Below are positions 39,343 to 48,605 of a stretch of 64,000 bases of DNA, piece by piece; within the stretch, counting starts at the first letter, position 1, and each line of letters opens with the position of its first letter. Origin of the DNA: Sporocytophaga myxococcoides (GTDB taxonomy: Bacteria; Bacteroidota; Bacteroidia; Cytophagales; Cytophagaceae); assembly GCF_000775915.1 (NCBI RefSeq), contig NZ_BBLT01000004.1:124001-188000 (forward strand), in the 5' to 3' direction. Under the pieces are notes generated by a model. That model made no database searches, was not told the DNA's origin, and saw only the letters and a list, made by a program, of their open reading frames with translations. The translations under genes were made by a program, and so were the position numbers.

Positions 39343-39714
39343 ATGGAAAGAAACGTAGTAGGCTGGTTTGAAATACCAGTAAAAGAATTGGATAGAGCAA
39401 AAAAATTCTATAGTACGGTTTTTGAGAAAAAATTAACCGACATGCCAATGGATGATCTTGAGATGGCAACTTTTGACATGGTTGATGATGGTCCTAATTC
39501 GGGAGGAGCTTTGGTTAAAGGTGAGGAAACAACACCTAGTTCATCAGGCACAGTGGTATATTTCTCATGTGATGATATTCAGAATGAACTTTCAAGAGTT
39601 GAAAAGAGCGGAGGGAAAATTGTATTCCCTAAAACTTCCATAGGAGAATATGGATTTATAGCACACATCATAGACACAGAAGGAAATCGAATTGGGTTGC
39701 ATTCAGTTAATTAA
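39343..39714 (+). CDS. VOC (glyoxalase/bleomycin-resistance-like) protein
   Basis: About 123 residues, one paired beta-alpha-beta-beta-beta unit of the vicinal oxygen chelate fold. Seen: GWFEIPVKELDRAKKFYSTVF at the start, VVYFSCDDIQNELSRVEKSG, and IIDTEGNRIGLHSVN at the end, all typical of the YdcJ/PhnB-like VOC group. Activity is unknown. I start at ATG 39343 (MERNVVGW); the longer frame from 39271 adds residues not part of the fold. Confidence 0.85.
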   Translation: MERNVVGWFEIPVKELDRAKKFYSTVFEKKLTDMPMDDLEMATFDMVDDGPNSGGALVKGEETTPSSSGTVVYFSCDDIQNELSRVEKSGGKIVFPKTSIGEYGFIAHIIDTEGNRIGLHSVN

Positions 39715-39715
39715 T

Positions 39716-39755
39716 AGAAAGAGCCTGCGTTTAAAAGCGCAGGCTCTTTCTATTT
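39716..39755. terminator. Strong terminator after the VOC gene
   Basis: A perfect 14-base stem (39716-39729 with 39738-39751), AGAAAGAGCCTGCG / CGCAGGCTCTTTCT, with an 8-base loop. Confidence 0.93.
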
Positions 39756-39868
39756 TATCTTAAAACAATTCATGCCATCACTCACCATGACAAAACGAGA
39801 CTTGAAGTATAATGAATACATGCACTTCTTTTCTTACCACTTATAACTTAGTACTTACCACTCAAAAT

Positions 39869-41008
39869 TCATCTTTCACTTTTATCAATCATGTTTAAAT
39901 CTTTATCAAAAGGACTTTTGGTAAACGGATAAATTAATTGTTTCAAATATCCTTTAGGGTAATTTGCTTCCCTCACTCCTGTTCCTTCAGGCCAGACATC
40001 ACCGGGTAAATAATAGGTTCCAAAAATCTTATCTAAAAATGGGAAATGAATGGCAAAGTTCTTACCATAAATATTCGGATCATCGCTATGATGCCAATGA
40101 TGAAACTGAGGTGTTACAAAAATGTATTTGAATATACCAAAATTAATCCCTGTATTGGCATGAATCAGCACTGCATGGATAGATACAAAAATTATATATG
40201 TATTAAATGTAATCATTGAAAAGCCGCATATATATAGAGGAATAAAAGAGATTGACCTTGTAACAAAAATATCCACAAAGTGCGTCCTTGAACCTGCGAG
40301 CCAGTCCATAGATTGCGTCGAATGGTGTACAGAATGGAATCTCCATAAATATACATGCGAATGAAAAAGTCGATGAGCCCAATACTGAAATAAATCCGTA
40401 ACCAGTAAAGCAAGTAAAAACTCTGCAACAAAAGGTAGTTCCTGAACCCATGTATGAATTCTATCAAGACCTAATTGACCAAACAATACCTTTGCCGGTG
40501 CTTGTGTAATAACTCCGAAAAACTGAACAAACAAATGACTGATTGCAAAATATACCAGGTCTGTTCTCCATTCTGCATGAAATCTCTTTTGTCCAATCCG
40601 CTTGGGAAATGCCATCTCTATAGGAATAAAAATCAAGGCAAGTATAAACAGATCGATTAATAGCCAGTCCAGACCTATGCTCCATGCTGTTTTGTCAACA
40701 GCTCTTGCTTTTACTTCAAAGCCTCCCAAGGCTATAGATAGCGTGCAAAGAACTATACCTATTACAGGAAGCTTTTTCTTTTTACTGAGCAAAAAACCAA
40801 GAGCAGCAAAAAAGAATGAAGCAATGATAACACCCATTAATATAGTTTTCATCATTTCCCCTGTGTATACTTCACGAAATTCCGGAGTTGTAAAATGTTC
40901 TGGAAAATGAAAACATACAATTGCAAATAATGATATCAAACCTAAAAATATACAGCTATAACTACTTATATAGCCTTCTCCAATTTTAAAAGGTGCTTTT
41001 TCTGACAT
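39869..41008 (-). CDS. Sterol desaturase/fatty acid hydroxylase family membrane protein
   Basis: A 379-residue integral membrane protein with about seven predicted membrane segments. The di-iron histidine boxes are present: HRLFHSHVYLWRFHSVHHS, then a later FHHWHHSDDPN. These match the fatty acid hydroxylase superfamily. The first about 110 residues are an additional four-helix-like membrane region. It may hydroxylate or desaturate a lipid; the substrate is unknown. It stands alone between convergent and tandem units. Confidence 0.9.
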   Translation of the reverse strand: MSEKAPFKIGEGYISSYSCIFLGLISLFAIVCFHFPEHFTTPEFREVYTGEMMKTILMGVIIASFFFAALGFLLSKKKKLPVIGIVLCTLSIALGGFEVKARAVDKTAWSIGLDWLLIDLFILALIFIPIEMAFPKRIGQKRFHAEWRTDLVYFAISHLFVQFFGVITQAPAKVLFGQLGLDRIHTWVQELPFVAEFLLALLVTDLFQYWAHRLFHSHVYLWRFHSVHHSTQSMDWLAGSRTHFVDIFVTRSISFIPLYICGFSMITFNTYIIFVSIHAVLIHANTGINFGIFKYIFVTPQFHHWHHSDDPNIYGKNFAIHFPFLDKIFGTYYLPGDVWPEGTGVREANYPKGYLKQLIYPFTKSPFDKDLNMIDKSER

Positions 41009-41103
41009 ATGATTTTTTTTAAAAAAAATTCAAGATTAAAATTTAGTTAATTATAAATAAAAAAAAAATCGCAAAAAGAAACATTGTCTGCATTTAAATA
41101 AAA

Positions 41104-41139
41104 AAAGCCTTTACTGTATCTCTAATACGCAAAGGCTTT
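41104..41139 (-). terminator. Terminator after the aminotransferase gene
   Basis: On the minus strand AAAGCCTTT (41131-41139) pairs with AAAGGCTTT (41104-41112), followed by a T-run, just past the aminotransferase stop at 41165. Confidence 0.82.
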
Positions 41140-41164
41140 CAATTTATGCATCTTATATACTTTC

Positions 41165-42496
41165 TTAAACCATAGCTTTTACAGTCTCAGTTTTGCTTGC
41201 AAGGTATTCTCTAATAGCTTCTCTGAGTCTTATAAAATTATTTTTAAGCATATCTTCATTTTCTTCCAGCAGTGTAATTCTAAAGCCTTTCAGATCTGAG
41301 CAGAAAGAGGAAATGGGGACAACGCATATTCCTGTAGAAGCAAGCAGATAATAAACGAATCTCTTATCTAAAGCCACATCTTCTTTTTCAACCCAGCTCT
41401 CTACAAGCTTCTTTACTTCCGGATTGTCAATCTTTAATTTCTGATCTGGCCTTAATACCCCTTCCCTGAATATAATAGTATTATAAAATGCGCCAAATGT
41501 TTCATTAAACATCAGTTCTGGAATTTCGCCCAGGATATCTGCTATAATCTTGCTTCTTCTTCCTATACGTTCATTAAGCTCTTTTCTGTATGGCTGAAAC
41601 CTTGGATCACCCATGATTTTTGGAATGGCAAGCTGAGGTAAAGTAGTCGAGCAAACCTCGATCATCTTTGCATTATCCAAAGCAGCACAGAATTTGGTAA
41701 ACTCTTTATCTTTATCCTTATTATAATATTCCATCCAACCACATCTTGAGCCAGGCCAAGGAAGCTCTTTAGAGATACCTTTCATTGCAATTCCAGGAAG
41801 GTCTTCAATTACTTCAGCAAGTGAATAAGCTCTGGCACCATTATATGTAATGTTAAGATAAATCTCATCACTGATCAGCATCAGTTTAAATTCTCTTGCG
41901 ATCTCTACAATTCTTTTCAATGTCTCATAAGGATATACCATTCCTGTAGGGTTATCAGGATTGATAATCAGAATTCCTATTATATTCGGATTGTATTTTA
42001 CTTTGTTATAAAGATCGTCCAGATCCGGATACCAATGATTGTTAGGATCAAGCTTATATGTAATCGGAACCTGGTTTGCATGTGCAGCTTCAGCAGAAGA
42101 GTGGGTGCTATAAGCAGGAGAAGGCCCGATAACCCTCAGTGTTGGATCAATAAACTGATAAACCTTTGCGATAGCATCTCCAAGTCCGTTAAAGAATAAT
42201 ATATCATCCGCTGTAATCTGGGCACCGCCTCTGGCATTATTCAATTTGGATAGAAAGTGTCTTGTCTCAAGATTACCTTTGGAAGGACAATAACTGTAAG
42301 ATTTGTTATCCATCACCAAGCCGGAAATAATTTCCTTCATCCATTGAGGGATTTCGGAATTTTTTTGGATCGGATCCCCGATATTTTCCCAATAAATAGT
42401 TAAGCCAAGGTCTTTCAACTGATCAGCTTTCTTCACTATTTCCCTTATTTCATAGCTAAGTTCTTTTGCTCCACCACTTAATATCTTGTGTCTCAT
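41165..42496 (-). CDS. Class I/II pyridoxal-phosphate aminotransferase
   Basis: A 443-residue PLP enzyme of aspartate/alanine aminotransferase fold type I. Seen: YWENIGDPIQKN, SYSYCPSKGNLETRHFL, LIINPDNPTGMVYP, LISDEIYLNITYNG, and the PLP lysine in GISKELPWPGSRCGWMEYY. The C-terminal GICVVPISSFCSDLKGFRITLL fits the substrate arginine region. The substrate is uncertain; it resembles AlaA-type glutamate-pyruvate aminotransferases. The enzyme is longer than usual (about 400). It has its own terminator. Confidence 0.88.
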   Translation of the reverse strand: MRHKILSGGAKELSYEIREIVKKADQLKDLGLTIYWENIGDPIQKNSEIPQWMKEIISGLVMDNKSYSYCPSKGNLETRHFLSKLNNARGGAQITADDILFFNGLGDAIAKVYQFIDPTLRVIGPSPAYSTHSSAEAAHANQVPITYKLDPNNHWYPDLDDLYNKVKYNPNIIGILIINPDNPTGMVYPYETLKRIVEIAREFKLMLISDEIYLNITYNGARAYSLAEVIEDLPGIAMKGISKELPWPGSRCGWMEYYNKDKDKEFTKFCAALDNAKMIEVCSTTLPQLAIPKIMGDPRFQPYRKELNERIGRRSKIIADILGEIPELMFNETFGAFYNTIIFREGVLRPDQKLKIDNPEVKKLVESWVEKEDVALDKRFVYYLLASTGICVVPISSFCSDLKGFRITLLEENEDMLKNNFIRLREAIREYLASKTETVKAMV

Positions 42497-42727
42497 GCTT
42501 TATTTTGTCCTAACCTTTCCTTAGAAAGGATAAAATTAAAAAATTATTCCCTGGTATAAAATTCATTATTCTCTTATAAAGGATATTTTTTTTGATTAGT
42601 TCCCTTCCCTTTGCTTTATCCTGGATTGAAACACAGCTCAAAAAGAGCAATACCACTGAAAATCAACACCATCACAACACTAACAGAAGGATATTTTCTC
42701 CAAATATGAAAAAGATTAAATCCCTTA

Positions 42728-43675
42728 TCATTTATTTATCAGCCTGAAAAATATAAATGCTAAAGCGATTATAAAGGCTATGTGAATCAAGGCCCCCAAC
42801 AGGAATAAACCTTGTATCAGATTCAGACTTATATATCTTCTGTAATGACGCCCTTCTTCAAAGCTCATCCTGGGAGGCCCCGGATCTACTTTTAATTTTG
42901 ACATTGGAGACAGGTCAGGATTCAAAGCTGCATTGGAACCTGAAATGTGGACCGGACCTGTGGCTTTAGCATTAAGATAAAGAAAAATATCCCGTATGTC
43001 ATTTTCACTCAGATATGTAAAAGCAGGCATTTTATAATGATCATATTGTTCTGATATAAAATTGGCATAAATATCCCCCTTCTTTATCACCTCCTGAGAA
43101 TTGTGCACAAAAGGAATCAACCAGCTCAGAGGGAGAGTTTTAGGTGTACTTCCTAAAGCCGGACCTATTACCTCTTTGTCGAATGCATGGCACACAGCGC
43201 ACTGCTGATCAAAAAGAAACTTGCCGTGTAAAATAGCATCGCCATACTTGCCACTTAACAGAACTTCCGGATGTAAATCTTTTGGAGAACCCGTCTTTGA
43301 TGCATCCTGAATATATGCCAATATATCAAAAATATCGTCATCCGAAAGTTTCTTAAATGAAGGCATTACTGTGTTATTGTAACTTCTAAAAATAAAGACT
43401 GCATGAGTATCTCCTGCAGTAATCATACTTTGAGAGTTTTTAATAAAGCCAAGTAACCAGGTTAATGATCTTTTTTTTGTGACTGTGGATAAGGCAGGTC
43501 CAATTCGCTCAACGGGTATGGCATGACAAACATTGCAGTTATTAAGGAACAATGTTTCTCCTTTATCAATACTCTCCCTATCAGAAGGTAATTCCTTACT
43601 CTGCCCTGAAGAGCTTCCAGGAAACGTCATAAGTAAAAACAGAAGAATAAATAATATACAATCAGAGATCTTCAT
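42728..43675 (-). CDS. Dihaem c-type cytochrome with C-terminal membrane anchor
   Basis: A 315-residue protein with a signal peptide (about 1-26) and two cytochrome c domains, with haem sites CNVCH (residues 47-51) and CAVCH (about residue 157). Each is followed by a methionine ligand region (VMPSF, KMPAFTYLS). A single membrane segment lies near the C-terminus (LFLLGALIHIAFIIALAFIFF). The start overlaps the end of coxA by 14 bases, so this is part of the oxidase operon. It probably carries electrons to the CuA site of CoxB. Confidence 0.92.
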   Translation of the reverse strand: MKISDCILFILLFLLMTFPGSSSGQSKELPSDRESIDKGETLFLNNCNVCHAIPVERIGPALSTVTKKRSLTWLLGFIKNSQSMITAGDTHAVFIFRSYNNTVMPSFKKLSDDDIFDILAYIQDASKTGSPKDLHPEVLLSGKYGDAILHGKFLFDQQCAVCHAFDKEVIGPALGSTPKTLPLSWLIPFVHNSQEVIKKGDIYANFISEQYDHYKMPAFTYLSENDIRDIFLYLNAKATGPVHISGSNAALNPDLSPMSKLKVDPGPPRMSFEEGRHYRRYISLNLIQGLFLLGALIHIAFIIALAFIFFRLINK

Positions 43676-45494
43676 CTTTCTTCTCCCCTTCTATAATATT
43701 GGATTTTCCGCCTCTTTTCTGATCTTCGGGCAAATTAGAATCCATTGTTTCAGAATAAGGAACAGTCTGACTAATATAATCCTCCTTTGCTCCCGGTTTG
43801 CTGTAATCATAAGGCCAGCGATGAACAATAGGCAACGGACCTTTCCAGTTTCCGTGACCTGGTACTGGTTCAGTAGTCCATTCAAGAGTATTTGCTCTCC
43901 AAGGATTTTCACCTGCTACTCTACCACGGTACATACTGTGAATGAAGTTATAAATAAAGATAAGCTGCCCGCCAAAAGTGGCAAACGCTGCGACACTGAT
44001 AAGAATATTCAAATCATAATATTTACTAAAAGATTCAAAAATTGTAAATGAATAATATCTTCTTGGGAAACCCGCCATTCCAACATAGTGCATCGGAAAA
44101 AATATTAGATAGATACCTGCAAATGTAATCCAGAAGTGCAGATAGCCTAATTGAGAATTTAGCAATCTTCCAAAGATTTTAGGATACCAATGATAAACCC
44201 CGCAAATAAAGCCAAACATCGCTGCACTGCCCATCACCAGATGAAAGTGAGCAACTACAAAGTGTGTATCATGCACCATGATATCTATAGCAGGATTCGC
44301 AACAAATAATCCGGTAAGTCCACCAGTGATAAAAAATGAAACCATTCCAATTGCAAATAACATGGCAGGTGTAAATTCAATGCTTCCCCTCCAGAGCGTA
44401 GCAAGCCAATTAAATACTTTTACTGATGAAGGTACTGCTATTATAAATGAAGTCAAACTAAAGACAGAGCCCAGAAAGGGATTCATTCCTGAAACAAACA
44501 TATGATGAGCCCATACCAATGCTGACAGTATTGTTATAATTAAAAAAGAAACTACCATTGCAGAATAGCCAAAAATGGGTTTTCTGGAAAAAATACTGAT
44601 CACCTCTGACGTAATACCAAATGCTGGCATAATGGCTATATATACTTCGGGATGACCAAGAAACCAAAACAGATGTTCAAATAGAATCGGGCTTCCTCCA
44701 CTGAAATGAAGCGGCTTTCCGCCTATGTAAATTTCTGAAAGAAAAAAACTCGTGCCGAATGTCCTGTCTGAAATCAATAGTAGCATTGCCGAGAACAAAA
44801 CCGGAAAAGAAACCAGGCCCAGAATTGCTGTAAAAAATAAACCCCATACAGTAAGAGGCAGTCTTGTCATATACATCCCATGAGTTCGTAAATTAAGAAC
44901 AGTCGTAATGTAATTCAATCCTCCAAGAAGTGTGGAGACGATAAAGAAAACCATACTGATGATCCATAACGTCACACCTCCCCCCGACCCTCTCAATGCT
45001 TCAGGGAGAGCACTTAAAGGCGGATAACTTGTCCAGCCTCCCGCAGCAGGACCAGTAGAGAGAAATAAGGAACAAAACATAATAAATCCTGAAATAAAAA
45101 ATAACCAATAGCTGAGCATATTGATAAAAGGAGAAGCCATATCTCTTGCTCCTATTTGCAAAGGAATAAGAAGATTACTGAAAGTCCCGCTAAGACCTGC
45201 TGTGAGCACAAAAAAGATCATGATTGTTCCGTGGATCGTAACCATTGAAAGGTAAAATTCGGGATCAAGTCTTCCATCCTGAATCCATCTCCCAAGAAGA
45301 GGCTTTAGCCAGGAAACATCAGCATCGGGAAATCCGAGTTGAATTCTCATAATTACTGAAAATAAAGACCCCAGAAGTGCCCAGAATATTGCTGTAAAAA
45401 GATATTGTTTAGCGATCATTTTGTGATCCTGACTAAACACATAGGTAAAGATGAATCTAAACAGTTTATTCCTTTCGGGTGTTGTTCCCTCCAT
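43662..45494 (-). CDS. coxA: Cytochrome c oxidase subunit I
   Basis: A 610-residue haem-copper oxidase core with 12 or more membrane segments. Seen: the haem histidine in MVTIHGTIMIFFVLTAGLSG; the CuB motif GHPEVYIAIMPAFG with the cross-linked tyrosine and the A-type glutamate; the two CuB histidines in WAHHMFVSG; and the haem histidines in VHDTHFVVAHFHLVMG. It is an A-type oxidase. coxB is directly upstream (six bases). No subunit III gene follows; the next frame is a cytochrome c. Confidence 0.95.
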   Translation of the reverse strand: MEGTTPERNKLFRFIFTYVFSQDHKMIAKQYLFTAIFWALLGSLFSVIMRIQLGFPDADVSWLKPLLGRWIQDGRLDPEFYLSMVTIHGTIMIFFVLTAGLSGTFSNLLIPLQIGARDMASPFINMLSYWLFFISGFIMFCSLFLSTGPAAGGWTSYPPLSALPEALRGSGGGVTLWIISMVFFIVSTLLGGLNYITTVLNLRTHGMYMTRLPLTVWGLFFTAILGLVSFPVLFSAMLLLISDRTFGTSFFLSEIYIGGKPLHFSGGSPILFEHLFWFLGHPEVYIAIMPAFGITSEVISIFSRKPIFGYSAMVVSFLIITILSALVWAHHMFVSGMNPFLGSVFSLTSFIIAVPSSVKVFNWLATLWRGSIEFTPAMLFAIGMVSFFITGGLTGLFVANPAIDIMVHDTHFVVAHFHLVMGSAAMFGFICGVYHWYPKIFGRLLNSQLGYLHFWITFAGIYLIFFPMHYVGMAGFPRRYYSFTIFESFSKYYDLNILISVAAFATFGGQLIFIYNFIHSMYRGRVAGENPWRANTLEWTTEPVPGHGNWKGPLPIVHRWPYDYSKPGAKEDYISQTVPYSETMDSNLPEDQKRGGKSNIIEGEKKDEDL

Positions 45495-45500
45495 AAGTTT

Positions 45501-46556
45501 TTATAGATTAGAAATTATCTTTCCTGAAAATGCTTCAATTATTTGTTTTGCTTTTTCTTTTCCAGCTGCAGGAACATTTACGAGATACTCAGAATTCCTC
45601 GCCAGCCAGGGAATCTGCTTCTTATACCAACGTTGATAATCCTCTTCATCTTCTACAACCAGAATTAAAAGCATTGAAAAATGATTTCTCCCGCAAAGTT
45701 CAGCACAGGCTATTTCATAATTAAAGTCAGGATTTTTGGTAATTTCCCTCATTTCTTCAGTTGTATACCTTGGAATAAAAGAAAATCTTGTAAGCATGCC
45801 AGGTACTGCATCCATCTTTACTCTAAGATTAGGAATATATACACTGTGTATGACATCTCTTGAACGAATCCTCAACATGACTTTTTTGTTTCTTGGAAGA
45901 TGTAACTGCACGGGCATGAAATCATCATACCCATTGGTATCTCTGAGATCCAACCCCATGGCATTGATACCATCGATATAATGAAAATTATAATTGCCAA
46001 GTTTACCATCTTTCCCAGGATATCTCAGCCTCCAATTGAATTGTTCTCCCAGAATTTCTATCTCCAAAACATCTTCACTTACACCTTGATTGATTATATT
46101 CCAGTAATAGTTTCCTGTCATAAACAAAATTATAAAAGCAAGTGTAGGCACAGAAAACCAGATTGCTTCTATAAAGAGATTGTTCTTCCAATAGAAGGCT
46201 TTTTTGCTTTTTCCCTTTGCGTATTTATAAGAAAAATAAAATAACAGGATTTGTGTCAATAAAAATACAATACCTGTTAATGCAATAGTTATCCAGAACA
46301 TCCTGTCCACATATATTCCATGCACAGATGCATTTACAGGAAGAAATGGACTTTCATGGAAGTAGTTATAACCAAAGAATAGAAGCAGCCCAGTAACAAG
46401 GAATGAAATGAGCAAAACAGCATTTAGAGAATTATAGTCCTCTTTTGATTCAATTTCGTTTTTCCTGTAAAGAATATAATCAGATAAGATTTTCAGAAAA
46501 ACATAAAACAGTGATATCCCTACAATTCCCGCAATGGTCCAGAAAAAAACTTTCAT
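45501..46556 (-). CDS. coxB: Cytochrome c oxidase subunit II
   Basis: A 351-residue subunit with the CuA domain. Seen: CAELCGRNHFSM near residue 280, giving the two cysteines, histidine and methionine of CuA; the upstream CuA histidine in DVIHSVYIPNLRVKMDAVPG; and an aromatic strip LGEQFNWRLRYPG. Four membrane segments precede the domain (about residues 3-30, 48-67, 86-110 and 129-150), two more than in the usual subunit II. It starts 75 bases after the SDR gene. Confidence 0.93.
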   Translation of the reverse strand: MKVFFWTIAGIVGISLFYVFLKILSDYILYRKNEIESKEDYNSLNAVLLISFLVTGLLLFFGYNYFHESPFLPVNASVHGIYVDRMFWITIALTGIVFLLTQILLFYFSYKYAKGKSKKAFYWKNNLFIEAIWFSVPTLAFIILFMTGNYYWNIINQGVSEDVLEIEILGEQFNWRLRYPGKDGKLGNYNFHYIDGINAMGLDLRDTNGYDDFMPVQLHLPRNKKVMLRIRSRDVIHSVYIPNLRVKMDAVPGMLTRFSFIPRYTTEEMREITKNPDFNYEIACAELCGRNHFSMLLILVVEDEEDYQRWYKKQIPWLARNSEYLVNVPAAGKEKAKQIIEAFSGKIISNL

Positions 46557-46631
46557 AATTACCTAAGCAGTTTTATACACTTAGGCTTAACCTATAATTA
46601 CTTAGGATGTTTATCCGAATTGAAAATCGGC

Positions 46632-47717
46632 TTATTCGGAAAGAGGTACATTGGACTTTTTCCCTGATAGAGTTTTTATGACAAAGATGCCTGCCATCAA
46701 TACACCTGCGGCTGCCATAAGTACTCCCCTGTGTTTTGTTAACCATAGCTGCGGACTGAAATCAGAAGCATTATCGTCAAACTTACCGCGAGCCATCGGG
46801 TCTCCGGGCACAGGTTCCCAAAGATTATTTCTTCTTCCAGGATCTTCAGGTTCATTTAAGAGCTGGCGTTTAATTTCAGAAGAAGAAAGGAACTTCCCAC
46901 CAACCAGTGGATTGTTGTCTCCCAAAATAGACTCCAATGAAGGGTTACCTGCATAAACTTCTTTTCTGTTGTGTCTTGATGCGAAATATATTGCCTCAGC
47001 AGCTACCTCAGGCTGGAAGATTTTCCCTAAAGGCTTAGTTTTATTGGAAAGACTGCTTTTAACTATATTAAACTGAGGAGTATTAATTGCTGGTAACTGA
47101 ACAAGAGTTACCCTTACATTACTCTTATCATGAACCAGTTCTTTTCTGAGTGAATCAACAAAACCAATTATAGCCTGCTCTGCGCCACAATAAGCGGATT
47201 GCAATGGAATTCCTTTGGAAGCATTTTCGGACCCTACAAATAAAATTACCCCTCTGTTTCTTGATAACATTCTATTAAGAACTGCAAGTGTACCGTAGAC
47301 TTGTCCATGATATGTTACGTCCGTCACCCTTCTGAATTCATCAGGTCTCATACGACTAACGGGAGAAAAAATATTTGTCATGGCATTGTTGATCCAGACA
47401 TCTATAGGACCAAGTTTTTCTTCTACTTCTCTGCATGCCTTCTCCACCTGAACAGGATCTGCAACATCAGTCTTAATTGTCAGGGCTACTCCACCTAATT
47501 CTTCAATATCTTTTTTTGTTCCCAGCAAACCATCCTCGCCCCTCGCAAGGATTGCGACCTTTGCTCCTTTACTGGCAAACTCCCTTGCAGTAGCCCTTCC
47601 TACACCCGAAGTACCACCAGTGATTACTACTACTTCAGGTTCCAGTGAATGCTGCCCCTCTTTTCTAATCAATTCTCTGATTTTATCTGCAAGTTTCTTA
47701 ATCTTTTGCTCTGCCAT
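46632..47717 (-). CDS. Short-chain dehydrogenase with Lys-to-Glu change in the catalytic motif
   Basis: A 361-residue SDR with an N-terminal cofactor loop VVITGGTSGVGRATA, DVADP, WINNAM, the serine in VGSENASKG and the tyrosine in SAYCGAEQA. The active lysine four residues after the tyrosine is replaced by glutamate (about residue 180). The C-terminus has a hydrophobic segment (GVLMAAAGVLMAGIFVIKTL) that may anchor it to a membrane. Family and length resemble membrane-linked SDRs encoded near respiratory genes. The gene is upstream of coxB on the same strand. Confidence 0.85.
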   Translation of the reverse strand: MAEQKIKKLADKIRELIRKEGQHSLEPEVVVITGGTSGVGRATAREFASKGAKVAILARGEDGLLGTKKDIEELGGVALTIKTDVADPVQVEKACREVEEKLGPIDVWINNAMTNIFSPVSRMRPDEFRRVTDVTYHGQVYGTLAVLNRMLSRNRGVILFVGSENASKGIPLQSAYCGAEQAIIGFVDSLRKELVHDKSNVRVTLVQLPAINTPQFNIVKSSLSNKTKPLGKIFQPEVAAEAIYFASRHNRKEVYAGNPSLESILGDNNPLVGGKFLSSSEIKRQLLNEPEDPGRRNNLWEPVPGDPMARGKFDDNASDFSPQLWLTKHRGVLMAAAGVLMAGIFVIKTLSGKKSNVPLSE

Positions 47718-47841
47718 GGTATGAACGAATGCTTATTAGATAAAGAACTCCTGGTGGTCTATAAAAGTTAAACCATAATTCATTAAAGATGAGGAAACAA
47801 AAATCAAAGCCTCCGGTTGAGCAAATACAGAACCATTTAAG

Positions 47842-48414
47842 ATGAAGACAGAATCAAAGCGACAAACCAATATTTCAGAAGAAAGAGATACCTTATGGAT
47901 TATTGATCAGGACCATACCACTATCAGGTTTTTTGCCAAACATCTTATCATATCTAAAATCTCAGGTATATTCAAGTCATTTGAAGGAAAGGTAAAATCT
48001 GTGGGCAATGATTTTTCAACTGCTGAAATAGAATTTAAAGCAGAAGTAAAAAGTCTTGATACTGGAAAAAAAGAACGCGATACCCATCTTCTTTCTGAGG
48101 ATTTTTTTAAGGCATCAAAATATCCTCATATTCATTTTATAAGCACCTCCATACGCAGAATAAACTCTAAAGAGTTTGAAGTTGAAGGAGATATCACAAT
48201 AAAAGATGTAAAAAAAAGTATTTTAATGAACGTTCATCTCGGAGGTATAACCATAGACCCATCCGGGCAAGAAAGAGCAGGATTTAGTATGTCTGCCTGG
48301 GTAAATCGGTTTGATTTCGGATTAAACTGGAATAATGTAATGGACACCGGAGGTGCTATTGTAGGAGAAAAAATTGATATTGAATGTGATGTGGAAATAG
48401 TAAAGCGAAATTAG
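47842..48414 (+). CDS. YceI family protein (likely cytoplasmic)
   Basis: A 190-residue lipocalin-like beta barrel of the YceI family, which bind long lipid or isoprenoid ligands. Seen: WIIDQDHTTIRFFAKHLIISKISGIFKSF, here broken to its key parts WIIDQDHT and ISGIFKSFEG; DFFKASKYPHIHF; and FDFGLNWNNVM. Unlike periplasmic YceI there is no signal peptide, so it is probably cytoplasmic. It is divergent from the SDR-cox unit. Confidence 0.9.
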   Translation: MKTESKRQTNISEERDTLWIIDQDHTTIRFFAKHLIISKISGIFKSFEGKVKSVGNDFSTAEIEFKAEVKSLDTGKKERDTHLLSEDFFKASKYPHIHFISTSIRRINSKEFEVEGDITIKDVKKSILMNVHLGGITIDPSGQERAGFSMSAWVNRFDFGLNWNNVMDTGGAIVGEKIDIECDVEIVKRN

Positions 48415-48482
48415 CATTAAAAGAGGTGAAATAAAGAATTAAACACAACCTGATTTTTGTTCTCTGATTATAAAGTCGATTA

Positions 48483-48503
48483 TCAGAAAGATTATAGTGG
48501 TCA
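48483..48503. repeat. Relic of the tRNA-like RNA core
   Basis: TCAGAAAGATTATAGTGGTC plus a following A matches the 22-base core of the two tRNA-like copies (48650-48671 and 48848-48869) except for one missing base. The flanks do not match. It lies between yceI and its terminator. Confidence 0.6.
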
Positions 48504-48508
48504 GATCC

Positions 48509-48550
48509 AAAATAAAAAGCCCTGGTAGAAGTTCCGGGGCTTTTTATTTT
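48509..48550. terminator. Terminator after yceI
   Basis: A long stem, AAAATAAAAAGCCC-t-GG (48509-48525) with CCGGGGCTTTTTATTTT (48534-48550), with one small mismatch. It can work on both strands. Confidence 0.9.
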
Positions 48551-48567
48551 TTATGAATTATAAAATG

Positions 48568-48598
48568 AAAAAAGGCCACCTAACTAGGGCAGCCTTTT
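48568..48598 (-). terminator. Terminator after tRNA-like copy 1
   Basis: On the minus strand AAGGCT-gc-CCT pairs with AGG-tg-GCCTT, followed by TTTTTT. It starts about seven bases past the acceptor-like end of copy 1. Confidence 0.7.
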
Positions 48599-48605
48599 GT
48601 TTTGC

